A stretch of 64,000 nt of DNA from Candidatus Hodarchaeum mangrovi (GCA_016839515.1 JAEOUE010000254.1:20932-84931), one strand, 5' to 3'; positions 28,043 through 37,611 are shown, counted from the first letter of the stretch. Numbers and translations: made by a program. Notes: a model not told the origin generated them from the letters alone.

Positions 28043-28468
28043 TTGATAGAAATTCTTTCAATTGAGCAATATTCGCAAATATTAGATCTTTGGCATCTTA
28101 CCAATTTACCATTGAAAGAAAAAGGACGTGATAGTTATTTAAGCCTTGAAAAACAACTAAATACAGGATCAATTATTATTATAGGTTATTTTTCAGAGAA
28201 AACTTTGGTAGGTGTTGTATTAATAAGTCAAGATGGGAGAAAGGGATGGATAAATCGACTCGCAGTTCATCCAAATTATCGACGACAGGGTATTGCTTCT
28301 CAATTAATCCAATATTGTGAAAATTATTTTAAAAGCCTTGATATTACCGTTTATGGAGCTCTAATTGAAGCAGATAATACCCCAAGTAAAAATTGCTTCG
28401 AGAAAAACGGATGGAGCTGTTGGCCAGAGATTCAGTATTATTCAAAACGTAAAAGTGATCAGAGTTAA
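28043..28468 (+). CDS. GNAT N-acetyltransferase
   Basis: A 141-residue GNAT. The acetyl-CoA loop is RRQGIA in LAVHPNYRRQGIASQLIQY (around 85-103), preceded by the strand GWINRLAVHP and followed by the typical late NCFEKNGW turn. The start is TTG 28043 with GTGATG upstream. It is a single-domain enzyme resembling RimI-like and small-molecule acetyltransferases. The acceptor is unknown. Confidence 0.85.
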   Translation: MIEILSIEQYSQILDLWHLTNLPLKEKGRDSYLSLEKQLNTGSIIIIGYFSEKTLVGVVLISQDGRKGWINRLAVHPNYRRQGIASQLIQYCENYFKSLDITVYGALIEADNTPSKNCFEKNGWSCWPEIQYYSKRKSDQS

Positions 28469-28478
28469 AATAGCTATT

Positions 28479-29528
28479 TTATAGATGAATAGGGAACCCG
28501 AAAGTTAATAATAATGTCATTATGATTAGGGGAATTATTCTAAGATAACCAACCTCACGTTCAAAACCCCATAAATATTCAATTGCCAAAAATAAGTAGA
28601 TTATAATAAAAACAAAGGAAAAAAATTCAAGTATTATTCCGAATGTTCCTGCATAATCTGTGATGTTAAAAATCAAAAAGCGAGCTTGATCAAAAGAAAC
28701 ATTATAATTTAGCACATATGTTTCATAATTACTCAATTGATTTATAAGAGCTAATATAGGAAGAAAAATCACTTTAGGCGCTATTAATACTGAAATTATT
28801 TTAAGAGTCTGTAAATATTCAATCTTCAAGGGAGCATCATAAGTTATTAAGTATATAACTGTTGTATATAATAGAAATAAGATTAAGTTAAGTATCAAGT
28901 ATCCAATTATACCATCACTAATTATTTCATTTTGAAGCGGTACCCATTCCATTTGTTTTACTGGATTTCCATAAACAAATCTTGGCACTGTGATAATTGT
29001 AAAGATTATTAGAATAATACTTGAAATTGTATAAAGAATGAGGAAAGGAATCCATGTATCAATACCATAACGAAGATAATTGAAAATCTTCTTAGGGAAA
29101 ATAAACATTTGAAATTGATAAATTGTTCCTGAAATAGAATCTCTTTTATTAGGGACAGGAATATTTTCCTTTTGACTAACGCCCCGAAGTTGAGAAAGAG
29201 GCATTCGACATGAAGGGCAAGTTTTCTTTTCAAGATCTCCTTCAGATAGACTTTTCAGACAAACTTGACAATACTCATAATTTAGGATTGAATCAAGTTC
29301 TTTACTAGAAAAATCCAACGAATCCTGTACAAATTGAGCCAATCCATGAACTGCCGTAAAGTATTGATAAGCAGTAATTTTTTTCTCCTTATAACGAATT
29401 TTTTGCTTTTTTAACCATTTAATCCAGCTATAAGTGGTTTTCTTATATTCAATCTTTTCTGGTGTCTTTTCCAATTCATCTGTTATGAAATTAATAATTG
29501 CTTCTAGTGGTATATCATTGCTACTCAT
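28479..29528 (-). CDS. Zinc-ribbon membrane protein (Yip1-like membrane domain)
   Basis: A 349-residue protein. The cytoplasmic N terminus (1-135) is helical and includes a zinc ribbon, CQVC then CPSC (around 83-103). Five membrane segments follow (about 160-345), starting with FNYLRYGIDTWIPFLILYT, a layout like the Yip1/DUF1282 superfamily. GAGGG precedes ATG 29528 at 7 nt. In eukaryotes Yip1 proteins work with Rab GTPases in membrane traffic; in archaea the role is unknown, and the match here is by topology only. Confidence 0.6.
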   Translation of the reverse strand: MSSNDIPLEAIINFITDELEKTPEKIEYKKTTYSWIKWLKKQKIRYKEKKITAYQYFTAVHGLAQFVQDSLDFSSKELDSILNYEYCQVCLKSLSEGDLEKKTCPSCRMPLSQLRGVSQKENIPVPNKRDSISGTIYQFQMFIFPKKIFNYLRYGIDTWIPFLILYTISSIILIIFTIITVPRFVYGNPVKQMEWVPLQNEIISDGIIGYLILNLILFLLYTTVIYLITYDAPLKIEYLQTLKIISVLIAPKVIFLPILALINQLSNYETYVLNYNVSFDQARFLIFNITDYAGTFGIILEFFSFVFIIIYLFLAIEYLWGFEREVGYLRIIPLIIMTLLLTFGFPIHL

Positions 29529-29731
29529 TAAAAGCCCTCATTTGACTCTATTTAGCTTGAAATTATCAGGTTTTTAAAACCTAAAATAAAATATCCCTTA
29601 AAGATTTTAATTGTGATTTTTAATTGAATAAAATGCTTTTCAGAAAAACTATATAATATTTTGTTAAGCAGCACTTATTCTTTTCTTATTTTATTCTAAA
29701 TAAGAAGTTTTATTACGAATAAATACTAAAA

Positions 29732-30961
29732 ATGTATGGAGTCATTAGATTTATGTTCCAAATCCAATTATGCGGATTAATTATTTTTTTCTGTGAAGTG
29801 GTTTCTAACATTACTTTATTCTATTTTATAGCAAAAAGATACCGAAGAACGAAACTTCTTGTAGTAGCTATTCTTTCTAGTTTATATATCGTATTTATCG
29901 CTTTTATTGCTATAGAATTATTCTTTTTCCTTATAAACTTTAATAATCCTGTCAATGCTTATCTTGATGTGGGAAATAATTTTTTCACTTCCCTTTTACC
30001 CTTTTTTGGGGGTATATCTGCTGGGATTTTTCTTCTTTTCATAGAATATTTTCGTAATGAACGAATAAATCCAATTCACATGGGTATTTATGGTGTCTTT
30101 TTAGGAGCATTTATTCTAAATCTTCTTTATCATTACATCATCCCAGAAACAGTTAATATCAGTGAATTAACTCCGCCTTTGATGACCAATGATGTACAAG
30201 AGTTATTTTATTTTTTTCTAAGCTTTTTATTTTCTACTAATTTTCCTGCACCCTATTTTGTGGGTTATGTTGTCATTATAACTTTACATTCATTGAATCA
30301 AATAAATAAATTAATTGCTCCTCATGAAAAAATACAAAAACGTCAAATAAAGTTAATGGAATATTCGATCATTTTTTATTATCTTTTCACCCTTCTTTTA
30401 GTCGTTTCAGGCAATATTCTTAGAAACATTACACCCCCTGACGTCCAAGTTTTTTTGAAACATTTTGCTCCTCATATAACAGTTCTTTTAGGGCATTATA
30501 CAATGTTTCAAGCATATGTTAAAGCTCCTATTGGATTCTTGCAATTTCAACGAAATGAAAAAATTCTTGTTATGAACCAATCAGGTATTCCTTTATTTTC
30601 ATATGATTTTGAAGATTTTAATCAGGAAAAAATTTTTAGCACTCATCTAAAAGGGGAGCAAGATCTTCTCTTATCTGGGGGAGTCTATGCGGTTCTATCG
30701 CTTTTTCGAGATATGATCCAAACAACCAATATCAAATTAATTCAATTTGAAAAGAAACAACTCATGCTGGCTTATAATGATAATTTCATTACCTTTCTTA
30801 TAGTAGATAGAGTCTCTCAGTTTCTTTGGTCAGCATTAGAATCTTTTTGCCGTATGTTTAATCTAAGATATGGCAATGAAGCAGGAGAATTAACAGTGGT
30901 TCCTGTTTATATTTTTGATGATGCAGTTGAATTAGTAGCCTTAGCATTTGGTCGAAAGTAA
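29732..30961 (+). CDS. Seven/eight-helix membrane protein with C-terminal longin/roadblock-like domain
   Basis: A 409-residue protein. Residues 5-270 contain seven or eight hydrophobic helices, the topology of 7TM sensor modules that often precede kinases. The C-terminal 135 residues are soluble. Their order is strand (ILVMNQSGIPLFSYDF), helix (LLLSGGVYAVLSLFRDM), strands (IKLIQFEKKQLMLAY, FITFLIVDR) and helix (WSALESFCRMF). That resembles the longin/roadblock-like domain seen elsewhere in the window. The output would therefore be a GTPase-regulator-like module at the membrane rather than a kinase. This reading is inference and needs a structure prediction. Confidence 0.6.
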   Translation: MYGVIRFMFQIQLCGLIIFFCEVVSNITLFYFIAKRYRRTKLLVVAILSSLYIVFIAFIAIELFFFLINFNNPVNAYLDVGNNFFTSLLPFFGGISAGIFLLFIEYFRNERINPIHMGIYGVFLGAFILNLLYHYIIPETVNISELTPPLMTNDVQELFYFFLSFLFSTNFPAPYFVGYVVIITLHSLNQINKLIAPHEKIQKRQIKLMEYSIIFYYLFTLLLVVSGNILRNITPPDVQVFLKHFAPHITVLLGHYTMFQAYVKAPIGFLQFQRNEKILVMNQSGIPLFSYDFEDFNQEKIFSTHLKGEQDLLLSGGVYAVLSLFRDMIQTTNIKLIQFEKKQLMLAYNDNFITFLIVDRVSQFLWSALESFCRMFNLRYGNEAGELTVVPVYIFDDAVELVALAFGRK

Positions 30962-30976
30962 ATTTCGGATCCTTAT

Positions 30977-31987
30977 TTATGTTTTCCATTGATATTTAAG
31001 ATTTTTACCTTCAAGAAAACTTAAAATATCAGAGACAATCATTTCAGTTTGGTGTCGGATTACATCTTGAGTATTTCCACCAAAATGAGGCATAACTGTA
31101 ACATTGGGAAGTTTTAAGAAACGGTTATCTGAATCAACTGGTTCATCATCGAAAACATCGAGGCCAGCACCTGCTATCTTCTTTTTTACAAGAGCTTCAT
31201 AAAGAGCATCTTCATCGATGCAAAAGGAACGAGCAAGATTAAAAAAATGCGCTGTTGGCTTCATTAATGCAAACAATTCTTTGGTAATGAGTCCTTCTGT
31301 TTCCTCTATCGGAGGAGTATGAATCGTGATCAGATCAGATTCTTTCATCAACTCTTCTAGCTCAACAGCTTGAGCTAGGGTTTCTTTAACAACTAGATGA
31401 TTTGAATCTATATAAGGGTCATAATAGATTATTTTCGATCCAAAGCCAAGATGTAGACGTTTAGCTACTCTTTGGCCAATTTGGCCAAATCCTATTATCC
31501 CAATTGTCAATCCACCCAATTCAATTCCAATGAATTGGTTATAGAATTCCGCAAATCCGCTTTCATCTAATTCTGATATGTCAAACTCTCCACTTCGCAG
31601 AAATCTATCCAATTGAATAATTTTCCTTGCTTGAGATAGCATCATACCAACTGTTAAATCTGCTACTGCATCAGCATTTCTATGGGGTGTATAAATAACA
31701 GGGATTCTTTTTTCTTCAGCTGCTTCAGCATCAATATTAACAGGAGTTCCTCGAGTTGACGCAATCAATTTTAAATGGGTTTTCTCTATTACCCAAGCAT
31801 CAATTTCATCAGCTTCTGTAATAATGATTTCTATGTTCTCATTATTTAATTTTAAAATTAGTTCTTCATCATCAAAAAATAATTTGCCTGTTTTCCTCCA
31901 ATTTTCATATTGAATATCCAATTGAGGGTGATTTTGGAGTATTCTAAGACCATTCTCATGAAATGGAGCCGTTATTAAAACTTTCAT
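30977..31987 (-). CDS. D-2-hydroxyacid dehydrogenase (NAD-dependent)
   Basis: A 336-residue member of the D-isomer-specific 2-hydroxyacid dehydrogenase family. The NAD motif is TIGIIGFGQIGQRVA (near 160-175). The catalytic Arg is in NLARSFCIDEDAL, the Glu in DVFDDEPV and the His in VMPHFGGNT. It reduces 2-oxoacids or oxidises D-2-hydroxyacids. GGAG precedes the start ATG. It is the last gene of a five-gene minus-strand cluster with an FGGY kinase, class II aldolase, SCP2 protein and aldehyde oxidoreductase. The likely job is to finish or recycle a short hydroxyacid from sugar breakdown. Confidence 0.88.
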   Translation of the reverse strand: MKVLITAPFHENGLRILQNHPQLDIQYENWRKTGKLFFDDEELILKLNNENIEIIITEADEIDAWVIEKTHLKLIASTRGTPVNIDAEAAEEKRIPVIYTPHRNADAVADLTVGMMLSQARKIIQLDRFLRSGEFDISELDESGFAEFYNQFIGIELGGLTIGIIGFGQIGQRVAKRLHLGFGSKIIYYDPYIDSNHLVVKETLAQAVELEELMKESDLITIHTPPIEETEGLITKELFALMKPTAHFFNLARSFCIDEDALYEALVKKKIAGAGLDVFDDEPVDSDNRFLKLPNVTVMPHFGGNTQDVIRHQTEMIVSDILSFLEGKNLKYQWKT

Positions 31988-32013
31988 TCATTGGATCTCC
32001 TAAAATACAGAGT

Positions 32014-33525
32014 TCACTCTTCAGTTCGTGACTCTTGGTAAATCTCTTTCCATCGCGGATATAATGACTCATATTCAGCATTTTCAGCTTCTTGAGGATA
32101 GAAATAAATATGTTCTCTGAAGAACTTGCAAGCTTCCTCCATATCCTTGTACACTCCAAGACCAATCATGCTTGCAATCGCTCCAGCTAGAGCTGCACCC
32201 TCAGGTTCTAATACTCTGATCTCAGAATTAAGAACATTCGATAAAATTTGGGCAAAAGCTTTTGAACGACTTAATCCTCCAACTAAATTAATTTCAGAAG
32301 AAGGAACACCAGTTAGATCGCTGATTTGTTCGTAATTTGCCCTGACAGCATAACTAAGGTTTTCAAGTAAAGCTCGAGCAAAAGAACCAATATTTATAGG
32401 ATTATCAAAAGAATAAGCAATGGGAGTAAATTGATACCCCCCTCCACTAGGAATTAGCAACATTTTCTGAGCTGAGAATATTTGAGGACCTAAATCTGCA
32501 AACACTCCACCTGATCCAGGAGCTTCAGACAAAACAAGCTGTTCAAATTTTTCCCATGGATTATGAACCTCTAGAGGGGATAAAATTGATTCAATAAACC
32601 AATGGTGAATGTCTCCACCTGACCCTGCATTCGATTCAATTACCCAACGATGAAGAGGAAAAGCACCAGTCCATATATTCTGATCTGGATCAATTAAAGG
32701 TTTTTGTACGACAAATTGTAATGGCATTGTTGAACCAGCGACAACACCCATAGAATTAGGATGAATAGCTCCACATCCAATCAAAGAAGCTTGGGTATCT
32801 GCAGCACTCATAATCACGGGTATCTGGCTAGAGAATCCTAACTGTTGGCTAATTTCTGGGTTAATTGAACCAATAACCTCCCCGAATTGTAAAAGTTCAG
32901 GAAGAATCTCATGAGAAAAATTAAATTCTTCCATAATTTTATCAGACCATTTTCTTGCAGTGATATCAAATAATAGTGTTTCAGCTGCTGCAGTATCATC
33001 ACTAGTATATTTTCCAGTTAAACGATAATTTACCCATCCATCTATTGTTAATAGGTGTTTAATCATATTATATTTTTCTTCTTCATTTTCTTTAAACCAG
33101 AGTAATCGTGGTAGTGCGAATAAAAATGGAGCTCCATGGCCAGTTATTCGGAAAAGTTCCTCATTAGTCATGTATTCTTCAACATCAACTTCTAATCCTC
33201 TAGCATCACGATTGGGTCCTGCATATATCTCTTTTCCTTCTTTATTGAGAAATACACACCCATGTCGTTGAGATGTTGCAGAAATTGCCTTTATTTCACG
33301 TGCTTCAACTGATGCATTCTCTAATGCTTGTTGAATACACTTTACAAGAATATTCCAAAATAGATCAGGATTGAATTCGTGACCATAAGGCTCAAGACCT
33401 TCAGGTATCAAATAATGTTGACTCCATGGAATCTTTGAAAATCCTTTAATTTTTCCTATTTCATCAATAATTACCGCTTTTCCTCCACTAGTTCCTGCAT
33501 CAAGCGATAAATAATAAATATTCAT
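32014..33525 (-). CDS. FGGY-family carbohydrate kinase
   Basis: A 503-residue sugar kinase of the FGGY family (xylulokinase-, ribulokinase- and LsrK-like). The N-terminal phosphate-binding motif is DAGTSGGKAVIID (near 9-21). The second ATPase-domain signature is visible around INLVGGLSRSKAFAQILSNV (about 420-440). GGTGA precedes ATG 33525. The adjacent class II aldolase would cleave the product if the substrate is a ketose or deoxyketose. Which sugar is used is unknown; L-fuculose, ribulose, erythrulose and 5-deoxyribulose-type substrates are all compatible with this gene set. Confidence 0.88.
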   Translation of the reverse strand: MNIYYLSLDAGTSGGKAVIIDEIGKIKGFSKIPWSQHYLIPEGLEPYGHEFNPDLFWNILVKCIQQALENASVEAREIKAISATSQRHGCVFLNKEGKEIYAGPNRDARGLEVDVEEYMTNEELFRITGHGAPFLFALPRLLWFKENEEEKYNMIKHLLTIDGWVNYRLTGKYTSDDTAAAETLLFDITARKWSDKIMEEFNFSHEILPELLQFGEVIGSINPEISQQLGFSSQIPVIMSAADTQASLIGCGAIHPNSMGVVAGSTMPLQFVVQKPLIDPDQNIWTGAFPLHRWVIESNAGSGGDIHHWFIESILSPLEVHNPWEKFEQLVLSEAPGSGGVFADLGPQIFSAQKMLLIPSGGGYQFTPIAYSFDNPINIGSFARALLENLSYAVRANYEQISDLTGVPSSEINLVGGLSRSKAFAQILSNVLNSEIRVLEPEGAALAGAIASMIGLGVYKDMEEACKFFREHIYFYPQEAENAEYESLYPRWKEIYQESRTEE

Positions 33526-33534
33526 TCAATTCAC

Positions 33535-34155
33535 CTAATCCCAATCAGGAAAACGACGAAGTTTTCCTTCGAACTGCTTTGCATTTAAATAAAGTTGTAA
33601 ATATTCCTCTAAAGCTCTGGTTTTTATAGCTGCTCTCTGAAAGGATTCCTCACTGACAGAAATCACTCCATGATTTTGGAGTATAAGAACCTGACTGTCC
33701 CAAAGAGCTGTTGCAACTGCTTCACCCAATTCTTTTGATCCACTTCTCTCATATGGAACAATCACCACCTCTGGAACAAGAAAAGCTAATTCCGCAGTAA
33801 AAGGTTGAAATTCAGGTGGATTTTCTAGAATTGAGACCGCTGTTGCTAAAGGAGCATGAGAATGAATAATAAAGCGGAAATCTTCATCTTCTTGATAAAC
33901 ACGGAGATGCATAGGCCATTCTACACTCGGTGAATAGGTAGAATGTTCCTTTACTATTTCACCATGCAGTGTCATTTGAATGAGATCTTTCGGTTCAACT
34001 AAGTCTTTTTTCAATCCTGAAGGAGTTATCCAAAATTTATCAGTTTCTTCAACAGACCGAAAACTTAAGTTTCCCCCTATATCGGTCAAGATCTTTTCTG
34101 AATAAAGCTCCTTCATTGTCTTACATAATGATTGTTTCAATAATTGATCGTCCAA
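33535..34155 (-). CDS. Class II aldolase (L-fuculose-phosphate aldolase type)
   Basis: A 206-residue class II aldolase/adducin-family enzyme. Zinc ligands are in FIIHSHAPLA (HxH around 92-94) and in the late LQNHGVIS. The Glu of the usual catalytic set lies in SVEWPMHLRVY. The start is TTG 34155 with GAGGT 7 nt upstream. Between the kinase and the SCP2 gene, it would split a sugar phosphate into dihydroxyacetone phosphate and an aldehyde. The aldehyde is a natural substrate for the aldehyde:ferredoxin oxidoreductase encoded upstream. Confidence 0.88.
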   Translation of the reverse strand: MDDQLLKQSLCKTMKELYSEKILTDIGGNLSFRSVEETDKFWITPSGLKKDLVEPKDLIQMTLHGEIVKEHSTYSPSVEWPMHLRVYQEDEDFRFIIHSHAPLATAVSILENPPEFQPFTAELAFLVPEVVIVPYERSGSKELGEAVATALWDSQVLILQNHGVISVSEESFQRAAIKTRALEEYLQLYLNAKQFEGKLRRFPDWD

Positions 34156-34179
34156 ATGAAAAACCTCTTTTGTAGGTAT

Positions 34180-34512
34180 TCATTTCATCAATTTTTGAAG
34201 TTTTAATAAATCAGGCATACTTCCTTTTACTTTCAACTTTTTAGCAGTATAAGCTTTCATCCCACCTATCTCCCCAGACATGATTCCAACCCATGTTTCA
34301 GAATCAGTGGTGATTTTGACATCTGATTTTTCAGGTTCTCCTTCTTGGATCTCGCTAGGAGTACCATTTTCAATTTTGAAATAATAATGTTTTCCAATAT
34401 CACTGAATTCAAACGACATTACTTTATTCCACTTTCGAAATACTTTTTGAGACTTTTCAGTTAAAAAGTTTTCACGGAGTTTGTTAACGCTATCTACATA
34501 ATCTTCAGTCAT
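34180..34512 (-). CDS. SCP2-like sterol-carrier domain protein
   Basis: About 110 residues forming a single SCP2 domain: FRKWNKVMSFEFSDIGKHYYFKIENG, VKITTDSETWVGIMSGE and the closing AKKLKVKGSMPDLLKLQKLM. ATG 34512 with GTGA upstream is preferred over TTG 34527. SCP2 domains bind hydrophobic ligands; in anaerobic archaea they often sit beside catabolic genes. Its part in this aldehyde/sugar operon is not clear, perhaps shielding a hydrophobic or reactive aldehyde. Confidence 0.8.
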   Translation of the reverse strand: MTEDYVDSVNKLRENFLTEKSQKVFRKWNKVMSFEFSDIGKHYYFKIENGTPSEIQEGEPEKSDVKITTDSETWVGIMSGEIGGMKAYTAKKLKVKGSMPDLLKLQKLMK

Positions 34513-34696
34513 TGATTTCACTTCCAAATGATTGTTGGGTTAAGAAAGGAATTATTCCTATTAAATATAGATTCTTTGAAAAGGATTGTGTCATAAAAAT
34601 ACAACTTTTAATTTTTACTAAAATCTTCTGTAAAGCGACAAATTATTTATATATTTGGAACAGGTCGAAAAATATTATTTTTATTATATCTGAAAC

Positions 34697-36643
34697 TCAA
34701 GAAGGAGTATCAAGCAGATTGGAATATTCAATTAATCCTAAATCTTGCAAGTGATTTTTATTAGGTAATGAAGTCTCTAAATCCCATTTCAATTTATTAT
34801 AAAAATCACGTATAATCTGATTTTCTTCTTCGACAGTAATACCTTTATTTGGGCCACTAATTGCTGTTTTAAGAAGTCGAGTAGGTAATTTGAATGCTAA
34901 AGGATTAATTCCTTCTCGAATGTTGAACAAATGTTTAAGAGTAAAAATTCTTTCACCAATTATTGCAAGTTCTTTTCCTGAATAGGTTGAACCCAGAGTT
35001 AATTTTAAGAATTCAGCTATTGGGAAATTTCCCGTTACTAAAGAAAATTGACATAACCCCAGTGACGAAGTGAGTTGATTATAAAAATAAAAATTAGAGA
35101 TTTGATCCTTCTTATCTAATTCAGGATACATTTCGTTATATTTAGATAATCCAATCATCAACTCCATAAAAGCAGTATGTCGACCAGGAGCTGGATCTAT
35201 TCGATAGGGTAAAACAAGTGTTTTAGAATAACGGGGATCATGAGCTGGAATTGGTTGATTTTGGATATGCATCGCATATTCTTCTCCCAATTCCTTTTCA
35301 ACTGCTTTTAATCCTTCTGCAAACCGATCCCCAAGGCCTCTACGATGAACTATTAGCTCTAAAAAGGCCAAATAGTTTTGCGGGTGTCCCCAATCTAGGA
35401 TTAAACCTTCTAAATCTTGAGCTGTTAACCGTCCTGTTTCCTGTGCCTCTATAGCATAAGCTATTAATGCACCAGCTGCGATTGTATCCACTCCCTGTCT
35501 ATTACAAAAGTCATTAAGCTGAAAAATTGATCCTAGATCATCATTCAGGAGATTTGATCCCAGCATTGCTAATGTTTCATATTCAGGCTTATGGGTATCT
35601 TCAAAAGTATATCTTTCATCTGAATAACGCATTATTCCTCCACAAGCCATTGGACAGGAATGACATCCATAGCTTTTGATCTGATATTGTATTACATTAT
35701 CTCCAGTTATTTTTATACTATTTTTTAACGGAAAATCCTTATGAGAACCACCCCAATTTTTTACTGGACCATCTCCTGTTTCTACTGCAATAGCCGTTCC
35801 AGCACAAGTTCCCCACTTTCTATACCCCTCTATCACTAGATTAGAAGGACTCATAGAGCCGAAGTTTTTAATCCTGAAGCGTCGAATCCATGGTGCAAAT
35901 ATCGTTGAAGCTTTTAAAGCAGGTTCCATTAATGAACTAATTCCTTTATTTATCCGTTTATTAACCAATTTTCTAAGCTCGGTTAATCCATCTGGGTCAC
36001 TTACTGGTATATCCTTTGTTCCACTAACGACAATAGCTTTCAAATTTTTAGACCCCATGACTGCACCTAAACCACTTCTAGCCGCTATTCGTCCTTTATC
36101 GGTCACAATACCACTAATTAATACTTTATTCTCTCCAGCTAATCCTATAGAAGCAACATGTACCTTTCCATATTGATTCTGCAGTATTTCCTCAGTTTCT
36201 AAACAATCCTTCCCTTTTAAATGAGGTGAGGAAATAATCTCTACTGAATCATCAGTAATACGTAGAATACTTAGCTCTTTAGATTTTCCTTTAATTATAA
36301 GACCATCAAATCCAGATTTTCTTAATTCTGGCCCAAAACGTCCACCACAGTTAGCCTCTCCCCATGTATTAGTCAGTGGAGATTTAGATGCAACAGTAAA
36401 CCGTCCAGAAAAAGGAATTCGTGTTGCACTAAATATTCCTGTAATAAAGCATAAAAAATTATCTGGAGAGAGAGGATCAACTTTAGCAGGCATATTTCTT
36501 AAGAGATAATCAATAACTATGCCATGACCACCTAAAAATTTTAAAAATTTTTCTTCACTAAATCCAATTGACTCTAATGAAACAGATTTATTTGTTAAGT
36601 CAATTATTGCAAGACGATATAATCTAGAATTAGAAATACTCAA
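34697..36643 (-). CDS. Aldehyde:ferredoxin oxidoreductase (tungsten type)
   Basis: A 648-residue AOR-family enzyme that oxidises aldehydes to acids with ferredoxin as acceptor. The N-terminal AOR domain (1-210) includes GRFTVASKSPLTNTWGEANCGG. The [4Fe-4S] cysteines are in YGCHSCPMACGG (around 325) and the late LGLCQFSL (around 545). PAPGRHTA and the neighbouring residues form the pterin/tungsten pocket. The start is TTG 36643. It heads the cluster AOR-SCP2-aldolase-kinase-dehydrogenase, although about 170 bases separate it from the SCP2 gene. Expected substrate: the short aldehyde released by the aldolase (inference). Confidence 0.9.
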   Translation of the reverse strand: MSISNSRLYRLAIIDLTNKSVSLESIGFSEEKFLKFLGGHGIVIDYLLRNMPAKVDPLSPDNFLCFITGIFSATRIPFSGRFTVASKSPLTNTWGEANCGGRFGPELRKSGFDGLIIKGKSKELSILRITDDSVEIISSPHLKGKDCLETEEILQNQYGKVHVASIGLAGENKVLISGIVTDKGRIAARSGLGAVMGSKNLKAIVVSGTKDIPVSDPDGLTELRKLVNKRINKGISSLMEPALKASTIFAPWIRRFRIKNFGSMSPSNLVIEGYRKWGTCAGTAIAVETGDGPVKNWGGSHKDFPLKNSIKITGDNVIQYQIKSYGCHSCPMACGGIMRYSDERYTFEDTHKPEYETLAMLGSNLLNDDLGSIFQLNDFCNRQGVDTIAAGALIAYAIEAQETGRLTAQDLEGLILDWGHPQNYLAFLELIVHRRGLGDRFAEGLKAVEKELGEEYAMHIQNQPIPAHDPRYSKTLVLPYRIDPAPGRHTAFMELMIGLSKYNEMYPELDKKDQISNFYFYNQLTSSLGLCQFSLVTGNFPIAEFLKLTLGSTYSGKELAIIGERIFTLKHLFNIREGINPLAFKLPTRLLKTAISGPNKGITVEEENQIIRDFYNKLKWDLETSLPNKNHLQDLGLIEYSNLLDTPS

Positions 36644-36694
36644 TTAATTACCATCCATTGAAGATATACAATTCAAATAGCTCTATATTTTTAC

Positions 36695-37528
36695 TCATTT
36701 GAGACCAAAACCCATTTGCATTAATTCCGAAAGCTTAGCGAGGAATCGAGTCGCGGGAGCTCCAAGGGACACCTCCTCATCAAACATCACAGTCATACTG
36801 AGGTATTCGCCAATGTCGACAGGGTTAGCTAGATCTCTTCGCTTCTTAAAGATTCCCCCCAATGCGAACACAACAGGATGCAAACCGATTGGGATGGCCC
36901 ATCCCCCGCCTTTTCCGAACATACCTACTGCTGTGACACCAACAGTACCCATGAGACGCTTCCTTAGAAAAGGATCTGATCTAATTTTCCACCAAAAAGG
37001 CTTCTTCAGGAAGCCTGGTAAGCGAAGAAAGACACTGACTGACTCAGGAATCCCTTCACCAGCTATGAAACGTCCACTGGTTTCTAACCTCTGGACCCGA
37101 CGAATCTCATCATTAATCTGCCTGAAGCTCTTCTCATTCGCCTTCCTCACGATGTATTGAGTAGGAACCTTTTCTGAATTCACCTGCCGCTCGATTATCA
37201 TGCCAACATCAACATCCTCGAAGACAATGAGCTTTATTTTTCCTTTCTTAAAGGCTTGAATTTCTCTATGCTCGCCTATGGCTTGAGCAATACATTTTAT
37301 CACCCAAGCTGTGAAAGAAAGCTTCTCTCCAGTCTTTACTTCATTCTCTATGATAAACTTCCGTGCTTCTGTGACATCAATCTCAACTAGCCCATAGATA
37401 CGGTTTTTCGGTGCTAGGTTGTTAAGAAGGTCTATGGGCCAAGTAGATCTGCGGGTTATTTCTCTGAAAGGAACAGTACTTCCTAATTCTTCGGGTTTCA
37501 TATCTGGGTCCTGCTTTTTTGAACTCAT
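36695..37528 (-). CDS. 2-oxoacid dehydrogenase acyltransferase (E2)-like protein lacking catalytic residues
   Basis: About 277 residues matching only the catalytic domain of dihydrolipoyl acyltransferase; the lipoyl and peripheral-subunit domains are missing. GEKLSFTAWVIKCIAQAI and the trimer-core GGWAIPIGLHPVVFALGG are recognisable. The usual catalytic HxxxDG near the C terminus is replaced by DEEVSLG (E251 where His should be, and Leu for the Asp), so ordinary acyl transfer is unlikely. Such stand-alone E2-like proteins occur in actinobacteria. G+C and codon use are clearly higher than in surrounding genes, shared with the divergent serine hydrolase gene, which suggests joint acquisition. 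ATG 37528 has GAGGT upstream. Confidence 0.8.
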   Translation of the reverse strand: MSSKKQDPDMKPEELGSTVPFREITRRSTWPIDLLNNLAPKNRIYGLVEIDVTEARKFIIENEVKTGEKLSFTAWVIKCIAQAIGEHREIQAFKKGKIKLIVFEDVDVGMIIERQVNSEKVPTQYIVRKANEKSFRQINDEIRRVQRLETSGRFIAGEGIPESVSVFLRLPGFLKKPFWWKIRSDPFLRKRLMGTVGVTAVGMFGKGGGWAIPIGLHPVVFALGGIFKKRRDLANPVDIGEYLSMTVMFDEEVSLGAPATRFLAKLSELMQMGFGLK

Positions 37529-37603
37529 AAACAATAAACCTCATTTCCATCCGTTAGAACCAAAATACTAGAGCACTTTGTCCCTGTTGCGTATAGGCAT
37601 ATT

Positions 37604-37611
37604 ATATATAA
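37604..37611 (+). promoter_or_regulatory. Possible TATA box for the serine hydrolase gene
   Basis: TATATAAA-like sequence in the 138-base divergent spacer, about 55 bases before the GTG start. With a start site some 25 bases downstream it would leave a leader of about 30 nt that includes the GGTGA ribosome site at 37656. A second TATATAAA at 37642 is too close to the start. Assigned by eye. Confidence 0.35.

Noticed and set aside
36699..37160. Plus-strand frame of 153 codons
   Set aside because: It is the complement of the E2-like gene in its G+C-richer stretch, where antisense frames stay open by composition.
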